Positions 1 through 8,290 of a stretch of DNA of 48,421 bases are shown piece after piece. Every line of letters begins with the position of its first letter. The stretch's first letter is position 1. The position numbers and the translations under genes were made by a program. The notes beneath the pieces were generated by a model, which saw only the letters and a list, made by a program, of their open reading frames with translations, made no database searches and was not told the DNA's origin. Origin of the DNA: Pseudomonas fluorescens (GTDB taxonomy: Bacteria > Pseudomonadota > Gammaproteobacteria > Pseudomonadales > Pseudomonadaceae); the NCBI RefSeq assembly GCF_902497895.1, contig NZ_CABVHQ010000047.1:1-48421 (forward strand). Direction: 5' to 3'.

Positions 1-22
1 GTGAAATTCACTGATGGTCTTT
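1..22 (-). terminator. Partial terminator of the downstream pilin gene
   Basis: This is one arm of the same palindrome seen complete at 673-705 (right arm AATTCACTGATGGTCTTT). The other arm lies beyond the left edge of the window. It follows the stop codon of the first pilin on the minus strand. It is assigned by homology to the complete copy. Confidence 0.5.
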
Positions 23-57
23 GGCGATTCAAAGCTTTGCCTATGAAAGGCTATTTG

Positions 58-483
58 TTACTCAGCAGGAGGTGCAGCAGGTCCTGGGCAGCCTTTACTC
101 GCATACTTCGCATCGCCACTGTACGCGCAAGTCCACGCACCGGCGGCGTCTCGCGACCAGGTAATGTTACCTTTCGCGGCTATATTGTTTAAAACGACAC
201 ATTTGATTGTTCCGTCACCAGTAGCTGCTTGAGTAGTTGTAATGGTGCAGTTGGTACTATCTTTCAATCCAATCCCGGCGACGGTGATAGCAGCCGCATT
301 CCCTTCATTGACCATGGTTTCATACATGGTTTTGCCAGGAGTAACCTCCGCAAGCGCAGCTGTGACTTTGGATTTGGCCACGTAATCTGAATAAGCCGGT
401 ATAGCAAAGGTAGCCAAAATGCCGATGATCGCAACAACGATCATGAGCTCGATGAGCGTAAAACCTTTCTGCATGGATTTCAA
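58..483 (-). CDS. pilA: Type IV pilin (PilA-like), copy 1
   Basis: Major or minor type IV pilin subunit, cleaved and N-methylated by prepilin peptidase and assembled into the pilus. It has a short charged leader ending in Gly, then FTLIELMIVVAIIGILA with the invariant Glu5 and the hydrophobic alpha1-N helix. Four cysteines follow in the globular domain (NCT, KCV, TCAY, GCPG), enough for two disulfides, the last like the pilin D-loop. The start is TTG at 483: AAGGAAG sits 5 nt upstream and gives a 7-residue leader, whereas the in-frame ATG at 474 would leave a 4-residue leader and poor spacing. The product is 141 aa, with a C-terminal extension (PAAPPAE) missing from the neighbouring copy. Family assignment is firm. 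Whether this is the major pilin is not decidable here. Confidence 0.93.
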   Translation of the reverse strand: MKSMQKGFTLIELMIVVAIIGILATFAIPAYSDYVAKSKVTAALAEVTPGKTMYETMVNEGNAAAITVAGIGLKDSTNCTITTTQAATGDGTIKCVVLNNIAAKGNITWSRDAAGAWTCAYSGDAKYASKGCPGPAAPPAE

Positions 484-517
484 AGGGACTTCCTTTTAGG
501 CGACATTTATTTTCGGA

Positions 518-532
518 GCAAGCGTCATGCCG
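518..532 (-). promoter_or_regulatory. Sigma-54-type promoter of pilin copy 1
   Basis: The minus strand reads CGGCATGACGCTTGC, a -24/-12 element (GG and GC exactly 10 bp apart) close to the TGGCACG-N4-TTGC consensus. It lies 35 nt before the TTG start. Pseudomonas pilA is classically RpoN/PilR-dependent, so the match is expected. Confidence 0.65.
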
Positions 533-672
533 GCTTCGGCGATCTAGCGGGATGAAACCATCTGATCGGCAATGGCACTGACGTTACGCAATCCTGCCGG
601 CAATCATAGTCCGAAAATGGAAGGTGTAAAACCAGCGCTGCCGGTCATAAGTATTCATGACGACTTGAAAAA

Positions 673-705
673 AAAGACCATCAGTGAAATTCACTGATGG
701 TCTTT
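673..705 (-). terminator. Terminator palindrome after pilin copy 2
   Basis: Perfect 16-bp arms (AAAGACCATCAGTGAA and its complement) surround a single central base. On the minus strand the palindrome is followed by a T run (complement of A668-A675). It lies 35-70 nt after the stop of the 741-1148 pilin and fits a rho-independent terminator that separates the two pilin units. Confidence 0.75.
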
Positions 706-740
706 GGCGATTCGAAGCTCTGCCTATGAAAGGCTTTTTG

Positions 741-1148
741 TTAAACTCCAGGGCAGCCTTTAGCCCCGTACTTCGCTTTGCCACTGTACGCGCAAAGCCA
801 CGCACCGGCGGCATCTCGCGACCAGGTAATGTCACCTTTCGCTGCTATGTTATTTAAAACGGCACATTTGATTGTGCCGACACCCGTATCTGCCTGGGTA
901 GTTGTGATGGTGCAGTTGGTACTATCTTTCAATCCAATCAACGCCGGGGTGATAGCAGTCGCATTCCCTTCATTGACCATCACTTCATACGAGGTTTTGC
1001 CAGTAGAAACCTCCGCAAGCGCAGCTACGACTTTGGATTTGGCCACGTAATCCGAATAAGCCGGGATAGCAAAGGTAGCCAAAATGCCGATGATCGCAAC
1101 AACGATCATGAGCTCGATGAGCGTAAAACCTTTCTGCATAGATTTCAA
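741..1148 (-). CDS. pilA: Type IV pilin (PilA-like), copy 2
   Basis: Second pilin, upstream of and nearly identical to the 58-483 gene. The leader and first ~40 residues are the same (MKSMQKG, then FTLIELMIVVAIIG) and all four cysteine positions are conserved. It is 135 aa, ending directly after GCPGV without the PAAPPAE tail. The start is again TTG (1148), with AAGGAAG 5 nt upstream. Differences from copy 1 concentrate in exposed segments (for example STGKTSYEV against TPGKTMYET). Each copy has its own promoter and terminator, so the pair looks like a tandem duplication of a whole transcription unit. Family assignment is firm. The division of labour is unknown. Confidence 0.93.
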   Translation of the reverse strand: MKSMQKGFTLIELMIVVAIIGILATFAIPAYSDYVAKSKVVAALAEVSTGKTSYEVMVNEGNATAITPALIGLKDSTNCTITTTQADTGVGTIKCAVLNNIAAKGDITWSRDAAGAWLCAYSGKAKYGAKGCPGV

Positions 1149-1205
1149 AGGGACTTCCTTCTAGGCGACGATTTAATGGCGTTGAGGATTATATTTATTT
1201 CCGAA

Positions 1206-1220
1206 GCAAGCGTCATGCCA
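1206..1220 (-). promoter_or_regulatory. Sigma-54-type promoter of pilin copy 2
   Basis: The minus strand reads TGGCATGACGCTTGC, differing from TGGCACG-N4-TTGC by one base. It is 57 nt before the TTG start. Two TGTC elements lie further upstream on the minus strand (complement of GACAC at 1252-1256 and of GACA at about 1289). They resemble the tandem TGTC pattern reported for PilR sites, and I treat them as an inference. Confidence 0.65.
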
Positions 1221-1534
1221 CCCTCGGCTGAGCTGAGGGATTTCGCGGGATGACACATTCTGATCGGCAATGGCCATCCTGACATGCGTCAGATCGTGCC
1301 TGGCCACGAATTGGCACAGCCTGGCCCATGCCAACCCATGCCAGATCGTCAGCGCGCATTTGCGTTGGGGAAGGCCGAAGAGAGTTCATTTGCGTTCCTG
1401 CTATAACATGCCCAACCGACGGCTTTGGCGATCCACATGATTCCGATGTTCTCATCTTTGGGAACGCCTTACCCGGTATGAAGCAACTCCCCAGATGATG
1501 CATCGCATCAGGGTGCCCTTGATCTCGGCGTTTT

Positions 1535-1705
1535 TCAAGGTAGTTGTCGCGTCAACCGTCTCGCTATGCGACTTTTTATGTCGACCGTCAGCTCTCTTTC
1601 CGGATTGAGATAAACCGTACCGATCGGTTCCCAGTTGCGCGTCGTACCTGACCAGCGCTCAGGCTTTCGCTGCTTGGCAAGCCCATAAACATCGTCGCGC
1701 CGTGC
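1535..1705 (-). pseudogene. Possible C-terminal remnant of a mobile-element gene
   Basis: A minus-strand frame here encodes RRDDVYGLAKQ, KPERWSG, TRNW and IGTVYLNPE. From memory this kind of string (RWSG-TRNW-PI-V-LNPE) occurs at the C-terminal end of some integrase-core transposases. No catalytic domain, start codon with ribosome site or inverted repeats can be seen, so at best it is a decayed fragment. It may be chance. The assignment is weak. Confidence 0.25.
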
Positions 1706-1751
1706 AAGGATCTTTTTATCCTCTCCCTCGTGTCGCCTATGAATCACTAGA

Positions 1752-1820
1752 CGATGAGCCAAATACCCCACACAATCGGCTCACGAAATGAGCCGAATAA
1801 ACCCCTTATTCGGCTCATCG
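1752..1820. promoter_or_regulatory. Repeated palindromic operator upstream of fic
   Basis: Four copies of one half-site lie in alternating orientation just before the fic ATG: CGATGAGCCAAATA (1752-1765), AATCGGCTCA (1774-1783), TGAGCCGAATAA (1789-1800) and TTATTCGGCTCATCG (1806-1820). The last two form a perfect 12-bp inverted repeat with a 5-bp spacer. The middle two form a second pair, GGCTCA-N5-TGAGCC. The array ends 16 bp before the start codon, so a bound protein would block the promoter or leader. The Fic protein has a C-terminal winged-helix-like region and is the obvious candidate for self-regulation (inference). Confidence 0.6.
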
Positions 1821-1836
1821 TTCAGAGTACGAGCCC

Positions 1837-2985
1837 ATGAAACACCCACGCTGGATCTGGCAACAACCTGACTGGCCGCATTTCCACTCGCAAGCCGAGC
1901 GCCTGGCGCCCTTGTTGCGCGAGTGCGGGCAGGCGCAAGGACGGTTGTTGGGCATGTCCGGTTCAGCAGGTGGAGACTTCAGCGCGCAAAGCGAGCTGGA
2001 TGCGCTGTTGCAGAACATCGTGACCTCATCCGCCATTGAAGGCGAGCAGTTGAACGTCGGCTCGGTGCGCTCCTCTCTGGCCCGTCGCTTGGGCATGGAG
2101 CAGATCGACGGCAACCACGTGAGCAAGCGTAGTGAGGGACTGGCGGAGTTGATGCTGGACGCGACCCAGCATTTCGACCAGCCACTGACTCTCGCGCGCT
2201 TGTTGCATTGGCATGAATGGCTGTTTCCCGCTGAAGACAACCGAATCATTGCTCGAAACATTCGAGTTGGCGCGCTGCGTGGCGATGAACCGATGCAGGT
2301 GGTATCAGGTCGCCTGGACAGGCCCACCGTGCATTTCGAAGCACCTGCGCGCCAAGGCCTGGAACAGCAGCTCGACGTCTTCCTCGACTGGTTCGAAACC
2401 AGCCGTGGCCAACCCCAACTCGATCCCCTGTTGCGCGCGGGCATCGCTCACTTCTGGTTCGTCACGCTCCATCCCTTTGACGACGGCAACGGCCGCCTGA
2501 CTCGGGCCATCACCGACCTGGCCCTCGCCCAGGCCGAGGATCAGGCCATCCGCTTTTACGCCATGTCGGCGAGCATTCTCGACGATCGTTCCGGCTACTA
2601 CCGTGCATTGGAAACCAGCCAGAAAGCCACCCTGGATATCACTGACTGGCTCGAATGGTTCCTGCAGACGTTATTGCGCAGCCTGCAACAAGCCATGGCC
2701 CCTATCGAGTTGGTACTCGGCAAGGCCCGCTTCTGGCAGAACCACCGGGGTCAGGCTTTATCCTCGGAACAGGCCAAGGTGCTCAACGGCCTGCTGGATG
2801 GTGGCGAGAAAGTATTTGAAGAGGGAATCAGCGCCGCCCAGTACCAGGCCGTGGCAAAAGTCTCCAAGGCCACTGCAACTCGCCACTTGGCCGACCTGCT
2901 GGACAAGGGCTGCCTGGTCCGCCTGCCCGGCGGCGGTCGTAGTACCCGCTACCAGATCAACTATCCGGGCGCTGGAAAGCGCTGA
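1837..2985 (+). CDS. Fic family protein, class II (probable AMP transferase)
   Basis: Fic enzymes transfer AMP (or another nucleotide part) from a nucleotide to a hydroxyl of a target protein. The 382-residue product has an N-terminal DUF4172-like region (about 1-60). The inhibitory motif SSAIEGE at 64-70 fits S/T-x3-E-G/N. The Fic core carries HPFDDGNGR at 212-220 with catalytic His212. A winged-helix-like C-terminus (about 325-375, with VSKATATRHLADLL) follows. An inhibitory helix N-terminal to the Fic motif makes it class II, self-inhibited, so no separate antitoxin is needed and none is seen. The ATG at 1837 has only a weak ribosome site. A palindromic array sits directly upstream. The target is unknown. 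Confidence 0.92.
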   Translation: MKHPRWIWQQPDWPHFHSQAERLAPLLRECGQAQGRLLGMSGSAGGDFSAQSELDALLQNIVTSSAIEGEQLNVGSVRSSLARRLGMEQIDGNHVSKRSEGLAELMLDATQHFDQPLTLARLLHWHEWLFPAEDNRIIARNIRVGALRGDEPMQVVSGRLDRPTVHFEAPARQGLEQQLDVFLDWFETSRGQPQLDPLLRAGIAHFWFVTLHPFDDGNGRLTRAITDLALAQAEDQAIRFYAMSASILDDRSGYYRALETSQKATLDITDWLEWFLQTLLRSLQQAMAPIELVLGKARFWQNHRGQALSSEQAKVLNGLLDGGEKVFEEGISAAQYQAVAKVSKATATRHLADLLDKGCLVRLPGGGRSTRYQINYPGAGKR

Positions 2986-3098
2986 ACCGGTGAGCCGCGC
3001 GCAAGGCACTCCAGGTCCATCTATACGTCCACTCATTTGCCCAAAAAGCCTCTCTCTGCTAGTGTCGCGCCGGTTTACCGTCAACCGGAATTGCCGCC

Positions 3099-3341
3099 AT
3101 GGCCCGCAAAAAAGCTGCACTGGATTTCGAACAATCCCTCGCTGACCTGCAAACGCTGGTCGAGCGTCTGGAGAACGGCGAGCTGTCGCTGGAAGACTCG
3201 TTGACGGCCTTTGAGCAAGGCATCGGTCTGACCCGCGATTGCCAGGCGGCGCTGGCCCAGGCCGAGCAGAAGGTGCAGATTCTGCTGGAACGCGATGGCG
3301 AGTTGGCCGAGGAACCCTTCGATCCGGAACAGCCGGAATGA
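3099..3341 (+). CDS. xseB: Exodeoxyribonuclease VII small subunit
   Basis: Small helical subunit of exonuclease VII, which degrades single-stranded DNA together with XseA. The 80-residue product has the family core LADLQTLVERLENGELSLED and a typical acidic C-terminus. The ATG lies in CCGCCATGGCCC. Its stop overlaps the ispA start (ATGA), and the order xseB-ispA-dxs is the standard arrangement in Pseudomonas and enterics. xseA is not in the window. Confidence 0.96.
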   Translation: MARKKAALDFEQSLADLQTLVERLENGELSLEDSLTAFEQGIGLTRDCQAALAQAEQKVQILLERDGELAEEPFDPEQPE

Positions 3342-4225
3342 TTGCCGCCTATCAGGCCAGCAGTCAGGCCCGGGTCAATGCTGCACTGGAAACCCTGTTC
3401 CGCGCGCCAGGCCCTGAGCTGGCACGCCTCTATGAAGCCATGCGCTACAGCGTGATGAATGGCGGCAAGCGCGTGCGGCCACTGCTGGCTTACGCGGCCT
3501 GCGAAGCCCTCGGTGGCGCCGCGGAACACGCCAACGGCGCGGCCTGTGCGGTGGAATTGATTCACGCTTATTCGCTGGTGCATGACGATTTGCCGGCAAT
3601 GGACGACGACGATCTGCGTCGTGGCCAGCCGACTACTCATAAGGCTTTCGACGAAGCCTGTGCGATTCTCGCCGGTGACGGCCTGCAAAGCCTGGCGTTC
3701 AGTGCCTTGCTCGATCCGCAGTTGAGCGTCGTGGATAGCGAAACCCGTTTGCGCATGGTCACTGCCCTGGCATTGGCGGCGGGCCCGGCGGGCATGGTTG
3801 GCGGCCAGGCTATCGATCTCGGCTCGGTCGGTCTCAAACTGGATCAGCAAGCACTCGAATACATGCATCGGCACAAGACCGGCGCGCTGATCGAAGCCAG
3901 CGTCAAGCTAGGCGCCCTGGCCAGTGGCCGTGCGCAACCCGACGAACTGAAGTCCTTGCAGACCTATGCCCAAGCCATTGGCCTGGCGTTTCAGGTGCAG
4001 GACGACATTCTCGATGTCGAAAGCGATACCGCGACACTTGGCAAACGCCAGGGCGCCGATATCGCCCGGGATAAACCGACCTACCCGGCCTTGCTCGGCC
4101 TGGACGCGGCTAAAGCCTATGCCCTGGAGCTGCGCGACCAGGCCTTGCACGCCCTGCGACCGTTCGACGCGGCGGCCGAGCCATTGCGGGACCTGGCGCG
4201 CTATATCGTTGACCGTCGCAGCTAA
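3338..4225 (+). CDS. ispA: Farnesyl diphosphate synthase
   Basis: Condenses IPP with DMAPP and GPP to give farnesyl diphosphate, the precursor of quinone tails and undecaprenyl phosphate. The 295-aa length is typical. The first aspartate-rich motif is DDLPAMDD at about 83-90, just before DLRRG, and the second, DDILD, lies near 222-226. GGKRVRP near 42-48 is the IPP-binding signature. I chose the ATG at 3338, which overlaps the xseB stop by 4 nt (ATGA); an upstream in-frame start would run deep into xseB. Cytosolic. Followed 113 bp later by dxs of the same pathway. Confidence 0.97.
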   Translation: MIAAYQASSQARVNAALETLFRAPGPELARLYEAMRYSVMNGGKRVRPLLAYAACEALGGAAEHANGAACAVELIHAYSLVHDDLPAMDDDDLRRGQPTTHKAFDEACAILAGDGLQSLAFSALLDPQLSVVDSETRLRMVTALALAAGPAGMVGGQAIDLGSVGLKLDQQALEYMHRHKTGALIEASVKLGALASGRAQPDELKSLQTYAQAIGLAFQVQDDILDVESDTATLGKRQGADIARDKPTYPALLGLDAAKAYALELRDQALHALRPFDAAAEPLRDLARYIVDRRS

Positions 4226-4338
4226 AACCGTGGCTACGCCCGAAGGCATATAGTTGGCCAACTTCCGAGCTCTGCGTGGGCAGCTTGCGATCCATAAGGT
4301 AAACTGCCGCCTCTTCTATACCTATAACGATTCGCCTG

Positions 4339-6237
4339 ATGCCCACGACGTTTCATGAGATTCCACGCAAACGCCCGACCACGCCCCTGCTCGACCGTGC
4401 CGACACGCCGGCCGGACTGCGCCGGTTAGGCGAAGCCGAGCTCGAAACCCTGGCTGATGAGTTGCGCCAGGAGCTGCTCTATACGGTCGGCCAGACGGGC
4501 GGGCATTTCGGTGCCGGCCTTGGCGTCATCGAGCTGACCGTTGCGCTGCATTACGTCTTCGACACCCCGGACGACCGGCTGGTGTGGGACGTCGGCCATC
4601 AGGCTTATCCGCACAAGATCCTCACCGGTCGTCGCGAGCGCATGGGCACCCTGCGCCAGAAGGACGGCATAGCGGCCTTCCCGCGGCGTTCCGAGAGCGA
4701 GTACGACACCTTTGGTGTCGGCCACTCCAGCACCTCGATCAGTGCAGCGCTGGGCATGGCGATTGCCGCCCGCCTGCAAAACAGCGAGCGCAAAGCCATC
4801 GCGGTGATCGGCGACGGCGCTTTGACCGCGGGCATGGCCTTCGAAGCGTTGAATCACGCGCCGGAAGTCAACGCCAATATGCTGGTGATCCTCAACGACA
4901 ACGACATGTCGATCTCGCGCAATGTCGGCGGCCTGTCCAACTATCTGGCGAAAATCCTTTCCAGCCGTACCTACGCGAGCATGCGCGAAGGCAGCAAGAA
5001 AGTGCTGTCGCGCCTGCCCGGCGCCTGGGAAATTGCCCGGCGTACCGAAGAATATGCCAAGGGCATGCTGGTCCCGGGCACGCTGTTCGAAGAGCTGGGC
5101 TGGAACTACATCGGTCCGATCGACGGCCACGACCTGCCGACGCTGATCGCCACCCTGCGCAACATGCGTGACCTCAAGGGCCCGCAGTTCCTGCACGTGG
5201 TCACCAAGAAAGGCAAAGGCTTCGCTCCGGCGGAAGTCGACCCGATCGGCTATCACGCGATCACCAAGCTCGAACCCCTGGATGCTCCAGCGGCTGCGCC
5301 GAAAAAAGCCGGCGGACCGAAATACTCCAGCGTGTTCGGCGAGTGGCTGTGCGACATGGCCAGTGCCGATCCGCGACTGGTCGGGATCACCCCGGCGATG
5401 AAGGAAGGCTCCGACCTGGTGGCCTTCAGCGAACGTTTCCCGCAGCGTTATTTCGACGTGGCGATTGCCGAGCAGCATGCCGTGACCCTCGCCGCTGGCA
5501 TGGCCTGTGAAGGCGTAAAACCGGTAGTGGCGATCTATTCGACCTTCCTGCAACGCGGTTACGACCAGCTTGTGCATGATGTTGCAGTGCAGAACCTCGA
5601 CGTGTTGTTCGCCATCGACCGCGCCGGTTTGGTGGGCGAAGACGGTCCGACCCACGCCGGCAGTTTCGACCTGTCGTTCCTGCGCTGCATCCCCGGCATG
5701 CTGGTGATGACCCCGAGCGACGAAAACGAACTGCGCAAAATGCTCAGCACCGGCCACCTCTACAACGGCCCGGCCGCAGTGCGTTACCCGCGTGGCACCG
5801 GCCCGAATGCACCGATCGAGAAAAACCTCGAACCGATCGAGATCGGCAAGGGCGTGATTCGCCGTCAGGGCAGCCACGTCGCTCTGCTGGTGTTCGGTGT
5901 GCAACTGGCCGAAGCGCTGAAAGTCGCCGAGAAACTCGACGCGACAGTGGTCGATATGCGCTTCGTCAAACCATTGGACGAAGCCCTGGTTCGTGAAATC
6001 GCCAACAGTCATGAGCTGCTGGTGACCATCGAAGAAAACGCAATCATGGGCGGCGCCGGTGGCGCGGTGAGCGAATTCCTTGCCCGGGAAAACATCCTCA
6101 AGTCGATGCTGCACCTGGGCTTGCCGGACGCCTACGTCGAACATGCCAAGCCGGCGCAGATGCTGGCCGAATGCGGGCTGGACGAAGCGGGTATCGAAGC
6201 TTCGGTTCGCGAGCGCCTGAAACTTCTAGGGTTATAA
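4339..6237 (+). CDS. dxs: 1-deoxy-D-xylulose-5-phosphate synthase
   Basis: Thiamine-diphosphate enzyme that condenses pyruvate and glyceraldehyde 3-phosphate, the first step of the MEP isoprenoid pathway; its product also feeds thiamine and pyridoxal synthesis. The 632-aa product has all family landmarks: N-terminal LADELRQELL and GGHFGAGLG, ThDP-binding GDGALTAG with NDNDMSIS after it, catalytic-Glu motif AEQHAVTLAAG near residue 375, and the C-terminal transketolase domain. It follows ispA, and the window also carries thiL of the thiamine pathway. Confidence 0.98.
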   Translation: MPTTFHEIPRKRPTTPLLDRADTPAGLRRLGEAELETLADELRQELLYTVGQTGGHFGAGLGVIELTVALHYVFDTPDDRLVWDVGHQAYPHKILTGRRERMGTLRQKDGIAAFPRRSESEYDTFGVGHSSTSISAALGMAIAARLQNSERKAIAVIGDGALTAGMAFEALNHAPEVNANMLVILNDNDMSISRNVGGLSNYLAKILSSRTYASMREGSKKVLSRLPGAWEIARRTEEYAKGMLVPGTLFEELGWNYIGPIDGHDLPTLIATLRNMRDLKGPQFLHVVTKKGKGFAPAEVDPIGYHAITKLEPLDAPAAAPKKAGGPKYSSVFGEWLCDMASADPRLVGITPAMKEGSDLVAFSERFPQRYFDVAIAEQHAVTLAAGMACEGVKPVVAIYSTFLQRGYDQLVHDVAVQNLDVLFAIDRAGLVGEDGPTHAGSFDLSFLRCIPGMLVMTPSDENELRKMLSTGHLYNGPAAVRYPRGTGPNAPIEKNLEPIEIGKGVIRRQGSHVALLVFGVQLAEALKVAEKLDATVVDMRFVKPLDEALVREIANSHELLVTIEENAIMGGAGGAVSEFLARENILKSMLHLGLPDAYVEHAKPAQMLAECGLDEAGIEASVRERLKLLGL

Positions 6238-6249
6238 ACCCGCCCCCCC

Positions 6250-6338
6250 GTAGGAGCTGCCGCAGGCTGCGATCTTTTGATCTTGACCTTCGACAGCTCC
6301 GAAATCGCCAAAAGATCGCAGCCTGCGGCAGCTCCTAC
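6250..6338. repeat. REPIN, GTAGGAGCTGCCGCAGGC family
   Basis: Two inverted REP arms (GTAGGAGCTGCCGCAGGCTG and its complement) with GTAG/CTAC at the outer edges and a short loop. It fills most of the 140-bp dxs-btuB gap, leaving no room for a cobalamin riboswitch directly before btuB. Confidence 0.9.
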
Positions 6339-6377
6339 AAGGGGGCTGCGTCGTATCTGAATTGACTCGGATTACCG

Positions 6378-8267
6378 ATGAAACTCTCTTCCCTTGCCTT
6401 GTCTCTGGTCTTTTTACCTGCCGGCCAACTCCTCGCCGACACCTTCGAACGCGAACAAGCCCTGAAACTGCCCGACGTGCTGATCAGCGCTAATCGCCAG
6501 GTCGAAGCCCGCAACGACAGCAGCGCCGCCAACACAGTGTTCACCCGCGAAGATATCGACCGCCTGCAACCGAGCAGCGTGACTGAGTTGCTGAGTCGGG
6601 TACCCGGTGTACAGGTCGCGCAAGCGGGCGGGCGTGGCAGCCTGCCGGGAATTTTCATCCGCGGAACCAAATCGGCACAGAGCCTGGTGCTGGTGGACGG
6701 CCAGCGCATCGGCAATTCGACTTCCGGCGACAGCAACCTGCAACACCTGAACATCGATCAGATCGAACGCGTGGAAGTACTGCGCGGCTCGCGCTCGGTG
6801 ATCTACGGCAGCGACGCGATTGGCGGAGTGATTCAGATCTTCACCCGCCGTGGCGCCGAACAAGGGCTGCAACCGCGGATGCATGTGGGCTTTGGCAGCA
6901 ATCAGACCTGGGAACGCAGCCTGGGGCTGTCCGGCGGCGATGAAAAAACCCGCTTCAATCTCGGCGCCAGCCTGGATGAGACCGCCGGGATCAATCGCAC
7001 TCATGAGTCCTTCCCCAGCGACGGCGACCACGACGCTTACCGCAACAAGTCCCTGAGCCTGAGCCTTAGTCACGCCTTCAACGATGACCTCGAAGCAGGC
7101 CTGAATCTGCTGGATAACCGTGGCAAGAGCGAGTTCGACAGCCCGTTCGGGCGCTTCGACATGAACACCTTCGAGTCAGTCCAGCAGCAGCTCTACAGCG
7201 ATTTCACCGTGAGCAGCGTCAGCACCTATGTCGACGCGCGCCTCAATGACCGGTGGAAGTCACGCCTGGAGCTGGGCCACAGCGAAAACCGCGAGAAAAC
7301 CATCGACACGCTCAGCGACGAGCGCAGCGTATTCAACACCTATCGCGACTCGCTCAACTGGCAGAACGACCTGACACTCGATGACCGCAACAGCCTGATC
7401 CTTGGCGCTGACTGGTATGAAGACTGGATCAACAGCAGCACCCACTTCGACGAAGACAGCCGCTGGAACCGCGCCGCGTTCATCCAGCATCGCTTCCAGG
7501 CAGAAAGCTTCTCCACCGAAGTGGGCCTGCGCCGCGATCAGAATCAGCAATTTGGCAGCCAGAACAGCTGGAGCGGCACCTTCACCCTGCCGTTGAACCC
7601 GGACAACGATGTGCTGCTGACCTACAGCGAAGGCTTCCGCGCCCCGACTTTCAATGACCTGTACTACCCCGATTTCAGCAACCCGGACCTCAAGCCCGAG
7701 ACCTCGAAAAGCTATGAGCTGCAATGGCGCAGCCAGTTGAGCGATACCAGCCGCCTGGAAGCTTCGCTGTACCGCACTGATCTTGAAGACGCGATTATCT
7801 TCGGCCAGAACTCTCGCCCGGAAAACGTCGCGTCGGCGCGGATCAATGGCTTCGAAGCCGCGCTCAAACAAGAGTTGTTCGGCTGGCAGAGCAACCTCGG
7901 CCTGGCGATCATCGACCCGCGCGACCGCGATACCGGCCATACCCTGAGCCGCCGCGCCCGACGCACGTTGAGCCTGGACCTGGATCGGCAATTCGATCGG
8001 CTCGGCGTCGGCGCCAGCTGGCAAGCGGTGAGCAGCAGCTACGACGACGAAGACAACCAGGAGCCGCTGGGCGGTTATGCCTTGTTCGGCTTGCGCAGCA
8101 GTTGGGCGGTGAATCGCGAGATCCGCCTGGAGCTGAAAGTCGACAACCTGCTGGACAAGGCTTACAGCCGGGCGCTCTACAGCTTTGGCGGGAATAACCA
8201 TGGTTATCGCGAAGAAGGCCGGGCGTGGATGTTTGGGGTGACCTGGACGCCGCAGATCCAGCCATAG
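6378..8267 (+). CDS. btuB: TonB-dependent vitamin B12 receptor
   Basis: Outer-membrane receptor importing cobalamin with energy from TonB. The 629-aa protein has a signal peptide ending near LLAD, a TonB-box-like segment (LPDVLISANR) and a plug domain (SVTELLSRVPGVQV, IFIRGTKSAQSLVLVDG, YGSDAIGGVIQIFTRRG) that closely follows E. coli BtuB, then a 22-strand-type barrel ending in an aromatic-rich last strand (WMFGVTW). The convergent minus-strand gene at 8397-9194 encodes a BtuF-like binding protein, which supports B12 as ligand. No ABC permease or ATPase for B12 lies nearby. A ligand other than cobalamin is possible but less likely. Confidence 0.88.
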   Translation: MKLSSLALSLVFLPAGQLLADTFEREQALKLPDVLISANRQVEARNDSSAANTVFTREDIDRLQPSSVTELLSRVPGVQVAQAGGRGSLPGIFIRGTKSAQSLVLVDGQRIGNSTSGDSNLQHLNIDQIERVEVLRGSRSVIYGSDAIGGVIQIFTRRGAEQGLQPRMHVGFGSNQTWERSLGLSGGDEKTRFNLGASLDETAGINRTHESFPSDGDHDAYRNKSLSLSLSHAFNDDLEAGLNLLDNRGKSEFDSPFGRFDMNTFESVQQQLYSDFTVSSVSTYVDARLNDRWKSRLELGHSENREKTIDTLSDERSVFNTYRDSLNWQNDLTLDDRNSLILGADWYEDWINSSTHFDEDSRWNRAAFIQHRFQAESFSTEVGLRRDQNQQFGSQNSWSGTFTLPLNPDNDVLLTYSEGFRAPTFNDLYYPDFSNPDLKPETSKSYELQWRSQLSDTSRLEASLYRTDLEDAIIFGQNSRPENVASARINGFEAALKQELFGWQSNLGLAIIDPRDRDTGHTLSRRARRTLSLDLDRQFDRLGVGASWQAVSSSYDDEDNQEPLGGYALFGLRSSWAVNREIRLELKVDNLLDKAYSRALYSFGGNNHGYREEGRAWMFGVTWTPQIQP

Positions 8268-8290
8268 ATTGTGGGTGATTGTGCTGGCCT

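Larger units (their letters stand above)
1149..1836. other. Gene-poor spacer between pilin and fic
   Basis: 688 bp without a convincing intact gene. From pilin to fic it holds the pilin promoter region (to about 1300), a segment with only short unsupported reading frames, a possible gene remnant on the minus strand (1535-1705), and the repeated palindrome before fic (1752-1820). Confidence 0.6.

Noticed and set aside
1213..1503. 96-residue minus-strand frame upstream of pilin copy 2
   Set aside because: Covers the pilin promoter, has no ribosome site and its sequence is unlike any family I know.
1837..2985. Fic toxin of a two-gene toxin-antitoxin pair
   Set aside because: The inhibitory S-x3-E-G motif is inside the same protein and no small antitoxin gene precedes it.
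3239..3337. Upstream extension of ispA
   Set aside because: The additional residues lie within xseB and are unlike other IspA proteins; the ATGA overlap at 3338 is the usual start.
4426..6144. 572-residue minus-strand reading frame opposite dxs
   Set aside because: It mirrors the high-GC codon pattern of dxs, has no ribosome site or domain and encodes improbable residue composition. The same holds for long frames opposite ribD, btuB, lhr, etfA, dgcB and dgcA.
6238..6377. Cobalamin riboswitch before btuB
   Set aside because: The 140-bp gap is mostly filled by a REPIN, and I see no B12-box-like conserved core.
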